Shown here: positions 6,529 to 13,709 of the stretch, in pieces | How the letters are laid out: every line of letters starts with the position of its first letter | Position numbering within the stretch: the stretch's first letter is position 1 | Assembly (NCBI GenBank): GCA_964407855.1 | Contig: CAYOXI010000051.1 | Location: forward strand, 1-17,773 | Reading direction: 5' to 3' | Source of the DNA: SHZI01 sp964407855 | Lineage (GTDB): Bacteria > Pseudomonadota > Gammaproteobacteria > Steroidobacterales > GCA-2729495 | DNA length: 17,773 nt | Program-made: the position numbers and the translations under genes | Notes under the pieces: model-generated | Seen by the model: only the letters and a program-made list of their open reading frames with translations | Database searches by the model: none | Told to the model about the DNA's origin: nothing

Positions 6529-8132
6529 GGGGGTGCGGACAAGAACTTGGACTACCTGGAGGTAGTTCATGTACTTGTACGAAGACAGGATCCGCGCGGT
6601 TGAGCTCTACATCAAGCTGGGCAAGCGCGTGAGGGCGACCATTCGGCAATTGGGTTATCCGACCAAGAACGCGTTGAAGGGCTGGCACCGGGAACACGAG
6701 CCGCGAGGCGACCTTGCGAAGGGATTTCACCGCGCACCGAAGTACTCGATGGCGCAGCAGGAGACTGCTGTGGATCATTTTCTCCACCATGGACGCTGCA
6801 TCGATTTCACCCGGAAAGCGCTGGGCTATCTATGCCGGTCCTTGCTGCGGAGCTGGATTGACGAACGGCATCCGGAACTCTGTCAGCGCAGTGTCGGGCG
6901 CAGTCGCGCAGTGCCGAGCCCCCTGGAGGTAAAGCAAGAAGCCGTGATTGCCCTGTGTACGCGGCAGGGGAAGGCGCGGGCCATCGCGCATGATCTAGGC
7001 GTCTCGAGGGAAACCTCGTACAACTGGAAGAATCAGCTACTCGGTCGAGAGGCGCCTGCATCGATGAAGCGCCAAAGCAAACTGCCGGCCGACCCGGACA
7101 AGGCCCAGGTGGAGCAACAACTGGAAGCACTGAAAGGCGAGCTGCGACGACTTCAGCTCGAACACGACTTGCTGAAAAAGGCCAACGAAATCATAAAAAA
7201 AGACCTGGGCGTCAACCTGCGGCTCCTGACCAATCGGGAGAAGACGATGCTGGTTGACGCCCTGAGACCGGCTCATGCCGTCAAGGAACTGCTGGCGGCG
7301 CTGGACCTGGCGCGCAGCTCCTATTTCTACCACCGTGGCCAGATTCGCCTCGGGGACCGGTATGTCGACGTGCGCCGCACACTCTGCAAGATCTTCGAGA
7401 GGAATCGTCGCTGCTACGGCTACCGCAGGATGCACGCGTCGTTGCGACGGATGTGCATCTCCCTCTCGGAGAAGGTTGTGCGGCGCCTGATGAAGCAGGA
7501 GAACTTAATCGCTGCCACTCCAAAGCGGTGCCGGTACGGCTCGTGCCTGGGCGAGATCAGTCCTGCGCCGGAAAATCTTATCAATCGCGACTTCCGGTCG
7601 GCCGCGCCAAATCAGAAGTGGCTCACCGACATTACGGAGTTCCAGATCCCGGCCGGTAAGGTGTACCTGTCACCGATCATCGACTGCTTCGACGGTCTGG
7701 TCGTCAGCTGGTCGCTGGGTACAAATCCAGACGCTGCGCTCGTGAACACCATGCTCGACACGGCCATCGAGACGGTTGCCAACGGCCCTGACCGACCCAT
7801 CGTGCACTCCGATCGCGGCGCCCACTATCGATGGCCGGGCTGGCTGTCTCGAATTGATGGTGCACGCCTGATTCGCTCGATGTCCCGCAAGGCCTGCTCC
7901 CCAGACAATGCTGCATGTGAGGGCTTCTTGGGCCGTTTGAAGAATGAGCTGTTCTACCCAGGGAGCTGGCAGGCCACGACCATCGAGCACTTCATCGCTG
8001 AGGTTGACTCGTACATTCGCTGGCACAACGAAGAGCGGATCAAAATCTCACTGGGTTCACGCAGTCCCATGGAGTACCGCGCGAACCTCGGATATGCAAC
8101 CTAAACCAGTCCAAGGTTCTGTCCGCACCCCC
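6529..8132 (+). mobile_element. Complete IS3-family insertion sequence
   Basis: Terminal inverted repeats of 25 bp at 6529-6553 and 8108-8132 match at 22 of 25 positions. Both outer ends begin GGGGGTGCGGACA when read inward. They enclose a single intact transposase gene. No convincing 3-5 bp target duplication is visible outside the repeats, so the insertion may be old, one flank may have been rearranged, or the true outer ends may lie a few bases inward at the TG dinucleotides. Confidence 0.85.
6569..8104 (+). CDS. IS3-family transposase, single-ORF form
   Basis: This 511-residue DDE transposase catalyses movement of the surrounding element. N-terminal helix-turn-helix regions (residues about 1-60 and 125-155) bind the ends. 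A leucine-rich coiled coil lies around 170-210 (VEQQLEALKGELRRLQLEHD, then LLKKANEI). The catalytic domain has D354 in WLTDITEF, D415 in VHSDRG and E451 in the DNAACEGFLGRLKNE segment; 35 residues separate the last two, the classic DD(35)E spacing. OrfA and OrfB functions are joined in one frame, whereas most IS3 elements need programmed frameshifting. A GGAGG lies about seven bases before ATG 6569. Reading frame and termini are all preserved, so the copy could be active. Confidence 0.92.
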   Translation: MYLYEDRIRAVELYIKLGKRVRATIRQLGYPTKNALKGWHREHEPRGDLAKGFHRAPKYSMAQQETAVDHFLHHGRCIDFTRKALGYLCRSLLRSWIDERHPELCQRSVGRSRAVPSPLEVKQEAVIALCTRQGKARAIAHDLGVSRETSYNWKNQLLGREAPASMKRQSKLPADPDKAQVEQQLEALKGELRRLQLEHDLLKKANEIIKKDLGVNLRLLTNREKTMLVDALRPAHAVKELLAALDLARSSYFYHRGQIRLGDRYVDVRRTLCKIFERNRRCYGYRRMHASLRRMCISLSEKVVRRLMKQENLIAATPKRCRYGSCLGEISPAPENLINRDFRSAAPNQKWLTDITEFQIPAGKVYLSPIIDCFDGLVVSWSLGTNPDAALVNTMLDTAIETVANGPDRPIVHSDRGAHYRWPGWLSRIDGARLIRSMSRKACSPDNAACEGFLGRLKNELFYPGSWQATTIEHFIAEVDSYIRWHNEERIKISLGSRSPMEYRANLGYAT

Positions 8133-8598
8133 CACGCGTCAGATTTGCACAGCGCAGCTGGACAATGCGGGAACGATGCAGCCACGCAACTGCTTTGCAC
8201 GCGGCGAAGGGGGGAAGACGCCTTCTCTCCAATGAGGCAGAGGCGGCCCCGTGTACCTGGACAGTTTCCCTGGTCGGGAAGAATGGAGCCCCGCAAGCAG
8301 GCTACCGCCTCGAACGGGACAAGTCCAGCAGGTCGACCTACCGGACCACAACGAGTTCATAGTCCCGGCTGATCATCTGCCAGGAGGTCTCCGGCGCTGC
8401 CGTCGAAAGCCACGGCGGCTCTCTCCAGCAGCTATTTCCTCCAGTATCACGCCGAACCCGGTGTCCTGAAATGTCCGGGATACTCAGCTATTTCATGTCC
8501 TGGGCCCTGACACATCGGTCGCGGCGTCGCACGCCTTGTGAGTTCTGTCATATCATTCGTCCCGCTGTCTTATAGTCACTCCCCTGTCATACATCAGC
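8133..8598. other. Intergenic stretch, no recognised gene
   Basis: No ORF here resembles a known family and none has a good start. On the minus strand, 8464-8510 holds repeated motifs of the form GACATGAAAT and GGACATTTCAGGAC, resembling the repeated ends of IS21-like elements; this is tentative. Just before the next gene, TATAGT at 8571-8576 could be a -10 box, but no convincing -35 lies at the right distance. Confidence 0.3.
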
Positions 8599-10053
8599 AT
8601 GGTATCGCTAAACCCCAAGTTGCCACTTTGCGTAGATCTGGATGGCACCTTGATCAGTGCCGACCTGTCGATCGAGAGCCTGTTCGGCGGGTTGCGCAAA
8701 GCTCCCTGGATAGTGTTTCTGCTGCCGTTCTGGTTGCTGCGGGGCAAGTGCTTCTTCAAGGAGGCCTTGGCCCGGCTTGCGGACATCGATGCCAGCGTGT
8801 TGCCGTATCACCATGGCGTGCTCTCGCTCGTTGAGAAGGCCCGCAGTGAAGGACGACTCACCGTGCTCGTCACCGGGAGCCACCACAAATATGCAGAGAG
8901 GGTGAATGCGCACCTCGGCCTTTTTGATGAGTTCATGGCAACCACGGCAGGATGCAATCTCACCGGCCGAACCAAGGCGGGTCGACTCCGGGAACGTTTC
9001 GGCGAGGGCGGGTTCGAGTACGTTGCTAACGCGAAGGTTGATCTCGACGTGTGGCGAATGGCGGCCTCCGCGGTCACGGTCAATGCACCCCGTCGTGTCC
9101 TGCGCGAAGTGGAATCATTTGGCCGGCCTCATTTCCATCTTCCTGACACTCCAGTCCCTTTCAGGTCATGGCTGAAAGCCGTCAGGATTCATCAGTGGAC
9201 GAAGAACGCGCTGTTATTCATTCCACTGATCATGGCGCACCGGATTCTCGACCCGTCGGCCCTTTTCTCAGTCTCACTGGCCTTTGTCGCTTTCGGTCTC
9301 GCCGCGTCCGCCACATACATCGTCAATGACCTGTTCGACCTGCAATCGGACCGGCTCCACGCAAAGAAAAAACACCGGCCTTTTGCCGCTGGAGTAATTT
9401 CGGCCAAGGCTGGCGCCATCGTTGCGGCCCTTTTGCTCGGTGCCGGCGTGGTGCTTGCCTTGTTCCTGCCCGGCCCTTTCCAAGTGGCGCTGGGTGTGTA
9501 TGTCGTCTCGACGCTGCTTTATTCCTTCCGCCTCAAGGAAATTGCGAGTCTCGACGTCATCATCCTGGCGAGTCTTTACACGCTGAGAATAATCGCCGGG
9601 GCTTTTGCGGCGGGGCTCGCGCTTTCGTTCTGGCTGCTGGCATTCTCGATGTTCATGTTCCTTTGCCTCGCTCTGGTCAAGCGCGTTGCGGAACTGATTG
9701 AATTGAGGAACCGCGAGTCCAGGACCGAACGTATCCAGGTCCGCGGCCGCGAGTACAGCACCGAGGATATACCGATCCTGCAGATCATGGGTGCTTCCAG
9801 CGGCTATCTGGCGGTACTCATCCTGGCCTTGTACATCAACAGCTCCGAAGTTCTGGCGCTCTATAGATTGCCAGAAGCACTCTGGTTGATAGCTCCCGTG
9901 CTCCTGCTGTGGGTTACGAGGCTCTGGGTTGTGACGACGCGAGGCTACATGGATGAGGATCCGATTTTCTTCGCGATCAAGGATCCCGAGACCTGGATTA
10001 CCGCCGGGGTCACCGGCATGATCCTTGTGACGGCGACCATGCTTGAACTGTAA
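8599..10053 (+). CDS. HAD phosphatase-UbiA fusion, DPPR synthase-like prenyltransferase
   Basis: This is a two-domain membrane protein of 484 residues. Residues 1-185 are a HAD hydrolase: D13/D15 in CVDLDGT, T92 in VLVTGS, and an acidic motif IV region around D148. From about 195 onward is a polytopic UbiA prenyltransferase with NDLFDLQSD at 243-251 (the NDxxDxxxD metal-diphosphate site), KKHRPFAAG, and the YSFRLK and LYTLRIIAGAFAAG segments seen in decaprenyl-phosphate phosphoribosyltransferases. By analogy with mycobacterial Rv3806c, the UbiA part would transfer phosphoribose from PRPP to polyprenyl phosphate, and the HAD part could remove the 5-phosphate. It leads a cluster followed closely by DprE1- and DprE2-like genes. 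Fold assignments are firm; the exact sugar is inferred. Confidence 0.85.
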   Translation: MVSLNPKLPLCVDLDGTLISADLSIESLFGGLRKAPWIVFLLPFWLLRGKCFFKEALARLADIDASVLPYHHGVLSLVEKARSEGRLTVLVTGSHHKYAERVNAHLGLFDEFMATTAGCNLTGRTKAGRLRERFGEGGFEYVANAKVDLDVWRMAASAVTVNAPRRVLREVESFGRPHFHLPDTPVPFRSWLKAVRIHQWTKNALLFIPLIMAHRILDPSALFSVSLAFVAFGLAASATYIVNDLFDLQSDRLHAKKKHRPFAAGVISAKAGAIVAALLLGAGVVLALFLPGPFQVALGVYVVSTLLYSFRLKEIASLDVIILASLYTLRIIAGAFAAGLALSFWLLAFSMFMFLCLALVKRVAELIELRNRESRTERIQVRGREYSTEDIPILQIMGASSGYLAVLILALYINSSEVLALYRLPEALWLIAPVLLLWVTRLWVVTTRGYMDEDPIFFAIKDPETWITAGVTGMILVTATMLEL

Positions 10054-10099
10054 ACAGACGCTTCGGCTGGCTCTCACTGAAGCACCAAGGAACCGGCTA

Positions 10100-11416
10100 A
10101 TGCCTGACGGACTGCTGCCCTGGGGGCGCTTCCCAAACCATCCGCAAGCGTCCGTCAGCGTACCCTGGCGGCAAGATCTACCGGGTGCATTGGCGGATCT
10201 GACACACACCGCGAACACCACGCTCCCTTTCGGTAATGGACGGAGTTACGGCGACAGTTGTCTCGCTGCCTCCGACCGTGTGCTCTTCATGCGCCCACTC
10301 GACAGGGTCATCCAAGCCGACTGGACACGTGGAGTCGTTGTTGTCGAGCCTGGGATGATCCTCGGTGAGCTCCTCGCGGTGACTATTCCGAACGGCTGGT
10401 TCCTGCGGGTAGTACCCGGGACCCAGTTCGCCACGGTGGGCGGGGCCATCGCCAACGACGTTCACGGGAAGAACCACCATCGGCAGGGAACCTTCGGCTG
10501 CCACGTCTCCAAGCTGGGACTGCTCCGCTCAGACGAGGGGTTCCTCAGTTGTTCGCCGAACACTAATCAGGCGCTGTTCGCCGCCACGATCGGCGGGCTC
10601 GGACTGACTGGCGTCATCTGCTGGGCAGAACTCCAGCTCCAGAGCATCCGCGCCACGAAGATCAAGTCAATAACACAACGTTTCGACAACATCGACGAGT
10701 TCTTCGCTCTCGCCGATGAACTGGACCCCCTCCATGAATTCAGCGTTGCCTGGGTCGACTGCGCCGCGAAGGGCGCCTCAACGGGTCGGGGAGTCTATAT
10801 GGCCGGCGATTTTGCCGAGGAAGGAGGCCTGGTCTTGTCCAAGCGCTCAACGCTTTCTGTTCCCTTCATGCCCCCATTTTCCCTGGTCAATCGCGTTTCC
10901 CTGCGTGCGTTCAACGAGGCGTACTGGCGCAGCTTCCCGCGGCCGCAGAAACGCCATCTTTCCACTTTCGAATCGTTCTTTTTCCCCCTCGATCGCATAC
11001 TAAACTGGAATCTCATGTACGGCCCGCACGGCTTTCAGCAATATCAGTGCGTGGTGCCACCCGATGTCGCTGTGTCGAGTGTAAAGGCGCTCCTGGGGGC
11101 TATTTCGGATTCGGGTGCCGGATCTTTCCTGGCGGTGCTTAAGCAATTCGGCGAATACAGATCGCCAGGCTTGCTTTCCTTCCCGCGACCCGGTGTGACG
11201 CTTGCTCTCGATTTCCCAAATCAACGCCACCGAACCGAAGGACTGTTTCAGCGCCTGGACGCTATCGTTCGCGAAGCCGATGGCCGAATATATCCGGCCA
11301 AGGATGCCCACATGAACGCGGCTGACTTCCGGCGAGCTTACCCGCAATGGGAGGAGCTGGATTCGCTGCGCGATCCTGGCCTGAACTCCCGATTCTGGCA
11401 GAGGGTAACTCGATGA
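10100..11416 (+). CDS. FAD-dependent decaprenylphosphoryl-ribose 2'-oxidase-like protein (DprE1 family)
   Basis: The 438-residue flavoprotein belongs to the VAO/PCMH fold. It should oxidise the 2'-hydroxyl of a polyprenylphosphoryl-ribose as the first half of an epimerisation to arabinose. The N-terminal FAD domain shows LPFGNGRSYGDSCLA (42-56), then PGTQFATVGGAIANDVHGKN (106-125) and HH, closely like DprE1. Near the C-terminus, K401 in YPAKD matches the catalytic lysine of the family. The position of DprE1 Cys387, in the run before DFP, is Ala369 here. ATG 10100 is preferred over a TTG at 10043 because AAGGA lies eight bases upstream; this leaves 46 bp after the prenyltransferase. Its stop overlaps the next start in an ATGA, showing translational coupling with the DprE2-like partner. 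Confidence 0.85.
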   Translation: MPDGLLPWGRFPNHPQASVSVPWRQDLPGALADLTHTANTTLPFGNGRSYGDSCLAASDRVLFMRPLDRVIQADWTRGVVVVEPGMILGELLAVTIPNGWFLRVVPGTQFATVGGAIANDVHGKNHHRQGTFGCHVSKLGLLRSDEGFLSCSPNTNQALFAATIGGLGLTGVICWAELQLQSIRATKIKSITQRFDNIDEFFALADELDPLHEFSVAWVDCAAKGASTGRGVYMAGDFAEEGGLVLSKRSTLSVPFMPPFSLVNRVSLRAFNEAYWRSFPRPQKRHLSTFESFFFPLDRILNWNLMYGPHGFQQYQCVVPPDVAVSSVKALLGAISDSGAGSFLAVLKQFGEYRSPGLLSFPRPGVTLALDFPNQRHRTEGLFQRLDAIVREADGRIYPAKDAHMNAADFRRAYPQWEELDSLRDPGLNSRFWQRVTR

Positions 11417-12177
11417 CGCGATACCTGGTTATTGGCGCAACCTCTGCGATCGCCCAGGCATGTTGCCGTGAATGGCTTTCAGCCGCGTCTGTTGCCGAGA
11501 CTACTGATTCGTCCGTTTTCTTTCTTATTGGAAGGGACGCAGAGAAGCTTGAGAATACTGCCAGCGATCTTCGTGCCCGTGGGGCGCAGGTGGCAAACTG
11601 GCGGGCGGCCGATCTGTCAGATATCGAGGCGCATCCGCTTGTTTTGGAGGAGGCGGCCGGCGCACTGGGCGGTGTCGATGTGGTTTTGATTGCCCATGGT
11701 ACCCTGCCAGACCAACTGCAGTGTGAGTCTGATGCCCGCCTGGCAGTCCGCGAATTTTCTCTTAATGCGACGGCGACCATTTCCTTGCTGACGCTGCTTG
11801 CGCAAAGTATGGCCGAACGTGGCGGTGGGGTAATTGCAGTTATTACCTCCGTGGCAGGGGATCGCGGCAGGCCCTCGAACTATGTCTACGGCAGCGCCAA
11901 GGCAGCGGTATCAGTGTTTTGCGAAGGTTTACGTGCACGGGTCTTCGGGAAGGGCGTCCACGTAATCGACATTCGCCCCGGCTTCGTTGATTCACCGATG
12001 ACCCGGAACCTGAAGCTGCCCCGTCTGCTGGTTTCGACACCCGCCGCTGTCGCACGCCGCATTGTACGGGGTATTCGACACCGGAAAGATGTGTTGTATG
12101 TTCCTGGATTCTGGGCGGTCATCCTCTGGGTGATCCGAAACATCCCGGCACCGTTGTTCAAGCGCATGTCGCTGTAA
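11413..12177 (+). CDS. Short-chain dehydrogenase, DprE2-like keto-reductase
   Basis: This 254-residue classical SDR has IGATSAIAQA (7-16) for NAD(P) binding, N118, catalytic S146 in VITSVAGDRGRPSNY, and Y159/K163 in YVYGSAK. The C-terminal segment (VPGFWAVILWVIRNIPAPLF, 230-249) is hydrophobic and resembles the membrane-associated tail of DprE2 proteins. The start at 11413 overlaps the stop of the oxidase gene. The expected role is to reduce the keto intermediate made by the DprE1-like enzyme, giving polyprenylphosphoryl-arabinose. The adjacency and coupled translation are strong support, because DprE1 and DprE2 act as a pair. Confidence is high for the fold and moderate for the exact substrate. 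Confidence 0.85.
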   Translation: MTRYLVIGATSAIAQACCREWLSAASVAETTDSSVFFLIGRDAEKLENTASDLRARGAQVANWRAADLSDIEAHPLVLEEAAGALGGVDVVLIAHGTLPDQLQCESDARLAVREFSLNATATISLLTLLAQSMAERGGGVIAVITSVAGDRGRPSNYVYGSAKAAVSVFCEGLRARVFGKGVHVIDIRPGFVDSPMTRNLKLPRLLVSTPAAVARRIVRGIRHRKDVLYVPGFWAVILWVIRNIPAPLFKRMSL

Positions 12178-12237
12178 GGGCTCCGTGTCTGCACGTATTG
12201 GTGGGAAGTTTCGCCCGGCGTCGGCTGACGCATCAGC

Positions 12238-13287
12238 TTGAAATGGACTTTCGTTTTGCAGCACGATAAAACTCGATTCTGGGGCGCAGTGGGGCTTCTA
12301 TGCGTTTCAACCCTGGCGGGCCTGGCGTTGATCGAGTTAGTTTTCGCGCCGTGGTACGTATTTCGCGGTACTGATCGGGATCTTGGATTAATGGGATTCT
12401 ACGCGCCGCCAGGCATGGTCGTCGACGATACGCGAATCAACTCCGACGGCTTTACCGGGCATCAGCTGTCTCGAATCGACGATGCGGCGGGCACAGTGCG
12501 GATCCTGACCTTGGGTGGTTCCACGATGTTCAATCGCCGTATGACGGAACGCATGATCGAGTCCTGGAGTGATTTGTTGCCCACCGCACCAGTGATCGTC
12601 GGTGCTGCCCTTCGAACTCATACGACCCGCGCCAGCGTGATCAAGTACAAGTACCATTTTTCCAAACATCGATTCGACTATGTACTCATCTATCATGGCA
12701 TCAACGACCTATGGGCCAACAATGTCCCCCCCGATGAGTTCAGAGCTGACTACTCACACCAGAATCCCTGGGGCCGTCGCAATCTCCTGCTGGACAATTC
12801 CGTTGTGGCGAGGTGGGTCTATAACTCGCGCCACAGCGCCCAAGGAGCGTTCCCTGCAGTTAGTAACCAGGCCAATTTCATGGCCGAGAAGTCTTTCGAA
12901 ACTAACCTCAGGGCGCTGGTGCAGGCCGTCAGATCGACTGGCGGGACGCCCGTCCTCATGACTTTCGCCTCGTTTATTCCGGAGGACTATTCCCTAGACA
13001 GGTTCAAGGCAGGCGATCTCCCGTACAACAACCCGAGCCGATATGACTATTGCGCGGTCGAACTGTGGGGCGATACGGCCTATGTCAAGGAAGGGTTGGA
13101 GAGGCACAACGCGATTATCTTCAGACTTGCCAACGAGCTTGGTGTCGATCTGATCGACCAAGATGAGCGCCTTAGCGGTGATCCGGGAAACTTCGGCGAC
13201 CCTGTACATTTCAGCGAAGCTGGAACTGACCGTTTCATCGCCAACCTGACCGAATACCTGGCTCGGGAACTGGGACGCTCGCAGTGA
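12238..13287 (+). CDS. SGNH/GDSL-type hydrolase, membrane-anchored
   Basis: The 349-residue protein has one N-terminal membrane segment (residues 14-36), so the catalytic domain probably faces the periplasm. SGNH blocks are visible: S95 in TLGGST, the G154/N156/D157 block in YHGINDL, and D321/H324 in DPVHFSEAG near the C-terminus. Such enzymes add or remove acyl groups on surface glycans or lipids. The start is uncertain: TTG 12238 lacks a clear ribosome binding site, and a nearby ATG at 12243 is out of frame with an early stop. It lies 60 bp after the DprE2-like gene on the same strand and may be co-transcribed, but without coupling. It converges with the minus-strand operon only 23 bp away. 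Confidence 0.8.
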   Translation: MKWTFVLQHDKTRFWGAVGLLCVSTLAGLALIELVFAPWYVFRGTDRDLGLMGFYAPPGMVVDDTRINSDGFTGHQLSRIDDAAGTVRILTLGGSTMFNRRMTERMIESWSDLLPTAPVIVGAALRTHTTRASVIKYKYHFSKHRFDYVLIYHGINDLWANNVPPDEFRADYSHQNPWGRRNLLLDNSVVARWVYNSRHSAQGAFPAVSNQANFMAEKSFETNLRALVQAVRSTGGTPVLMTFASFIPEDYSLDRFKAGDLPYNNPSRYDYCAVELWGDTAYVKEGLERHNAIIFRLANELGVDLIDQDERLSGDPGNFGDPVHFSEAGTDRFIANLTEYLARELGRSQ

Positions 13288-13310
13288 TCCATGTGTGATC
13301 GAGTCGGGGC

Positions 13311-13709
13311 TCACCTGAAGGACCAGTACTTGTGCCCCAGGTAACTGGTGAAGACCGGGAATGTCACCCCTACGGCGTGCGCGATTTCCTCCGCATACCG
13401 AGTTACACCCAGGCCGGGCAAGACATATAGCGCCAGTGCCATGCTGATGCACCACACCTGGATCACGGCGAGCACATTGATGATCGTAAAGTAGGCAAAG
13501 GAGCGATGCAGGCTACGCTGCGTGCCGGTGAAGACCACCGCTCTCGCCAGGATGAATGCGGTGATCATTCCGGTGATGTAGGCCGTAATAATGGCGTTTG
13601 AGTAAGACAGCCATTCGCTGTAGAGGATCCGGCTGCCAAAGTTGACGACCGCGGCTAGTCCGCCAGTCAGCAGGAACAGCAGGAATTGGCGAGAGAAAAA
13701 CGCGCGCAT
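13311..13709 (-). CDS. GtrA family membrane protein
   Basis: This small 132-residue protein has four predicted transmembrane helices and the GtrA-type pattern: FLLFLLTGGLAAVVNFGSR at the N-terminus, ITGMITAFILAR in the middle and SYLGHKYWSFR at the C-terminus. GtrA proteins are linked to moving polyprenyl-linked sugars across the inner membrane or to holding glycosyltransferases there. Its start overlaps the stop of the upstream FAD gene by one base (TGATG), so the two are translationally coupled. The arrangement recalls Mycobacterium, where GtrA-like Rv3789 lies beside dprE1 and dprE2. It is a plausible translocation factor for the lipid-linked pentose. Confidence 0.85.
   Translation of the reverse strand: MRAFFSRQFLLFLLTGGLAAVVNFGSRILYSEWLSYSNAIITAYITGMITAFILARAVVFTGTQRSLHRSFAYFTIINVLAVIQVWCISMALALYVLPGLGVTRYAEEIAHAVGVTFPVFTSYLGHKYWSFR

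Noticed and set aside
9274..10221. Long minus-strand ORF of 315 codons opposite the prenyltransferase gene
   Set aside because: It is charged, low-complexity sequence with no family motif, opposite a gene with clear HAD and UbiA motifs. It is a shadow of high-GC codon use.
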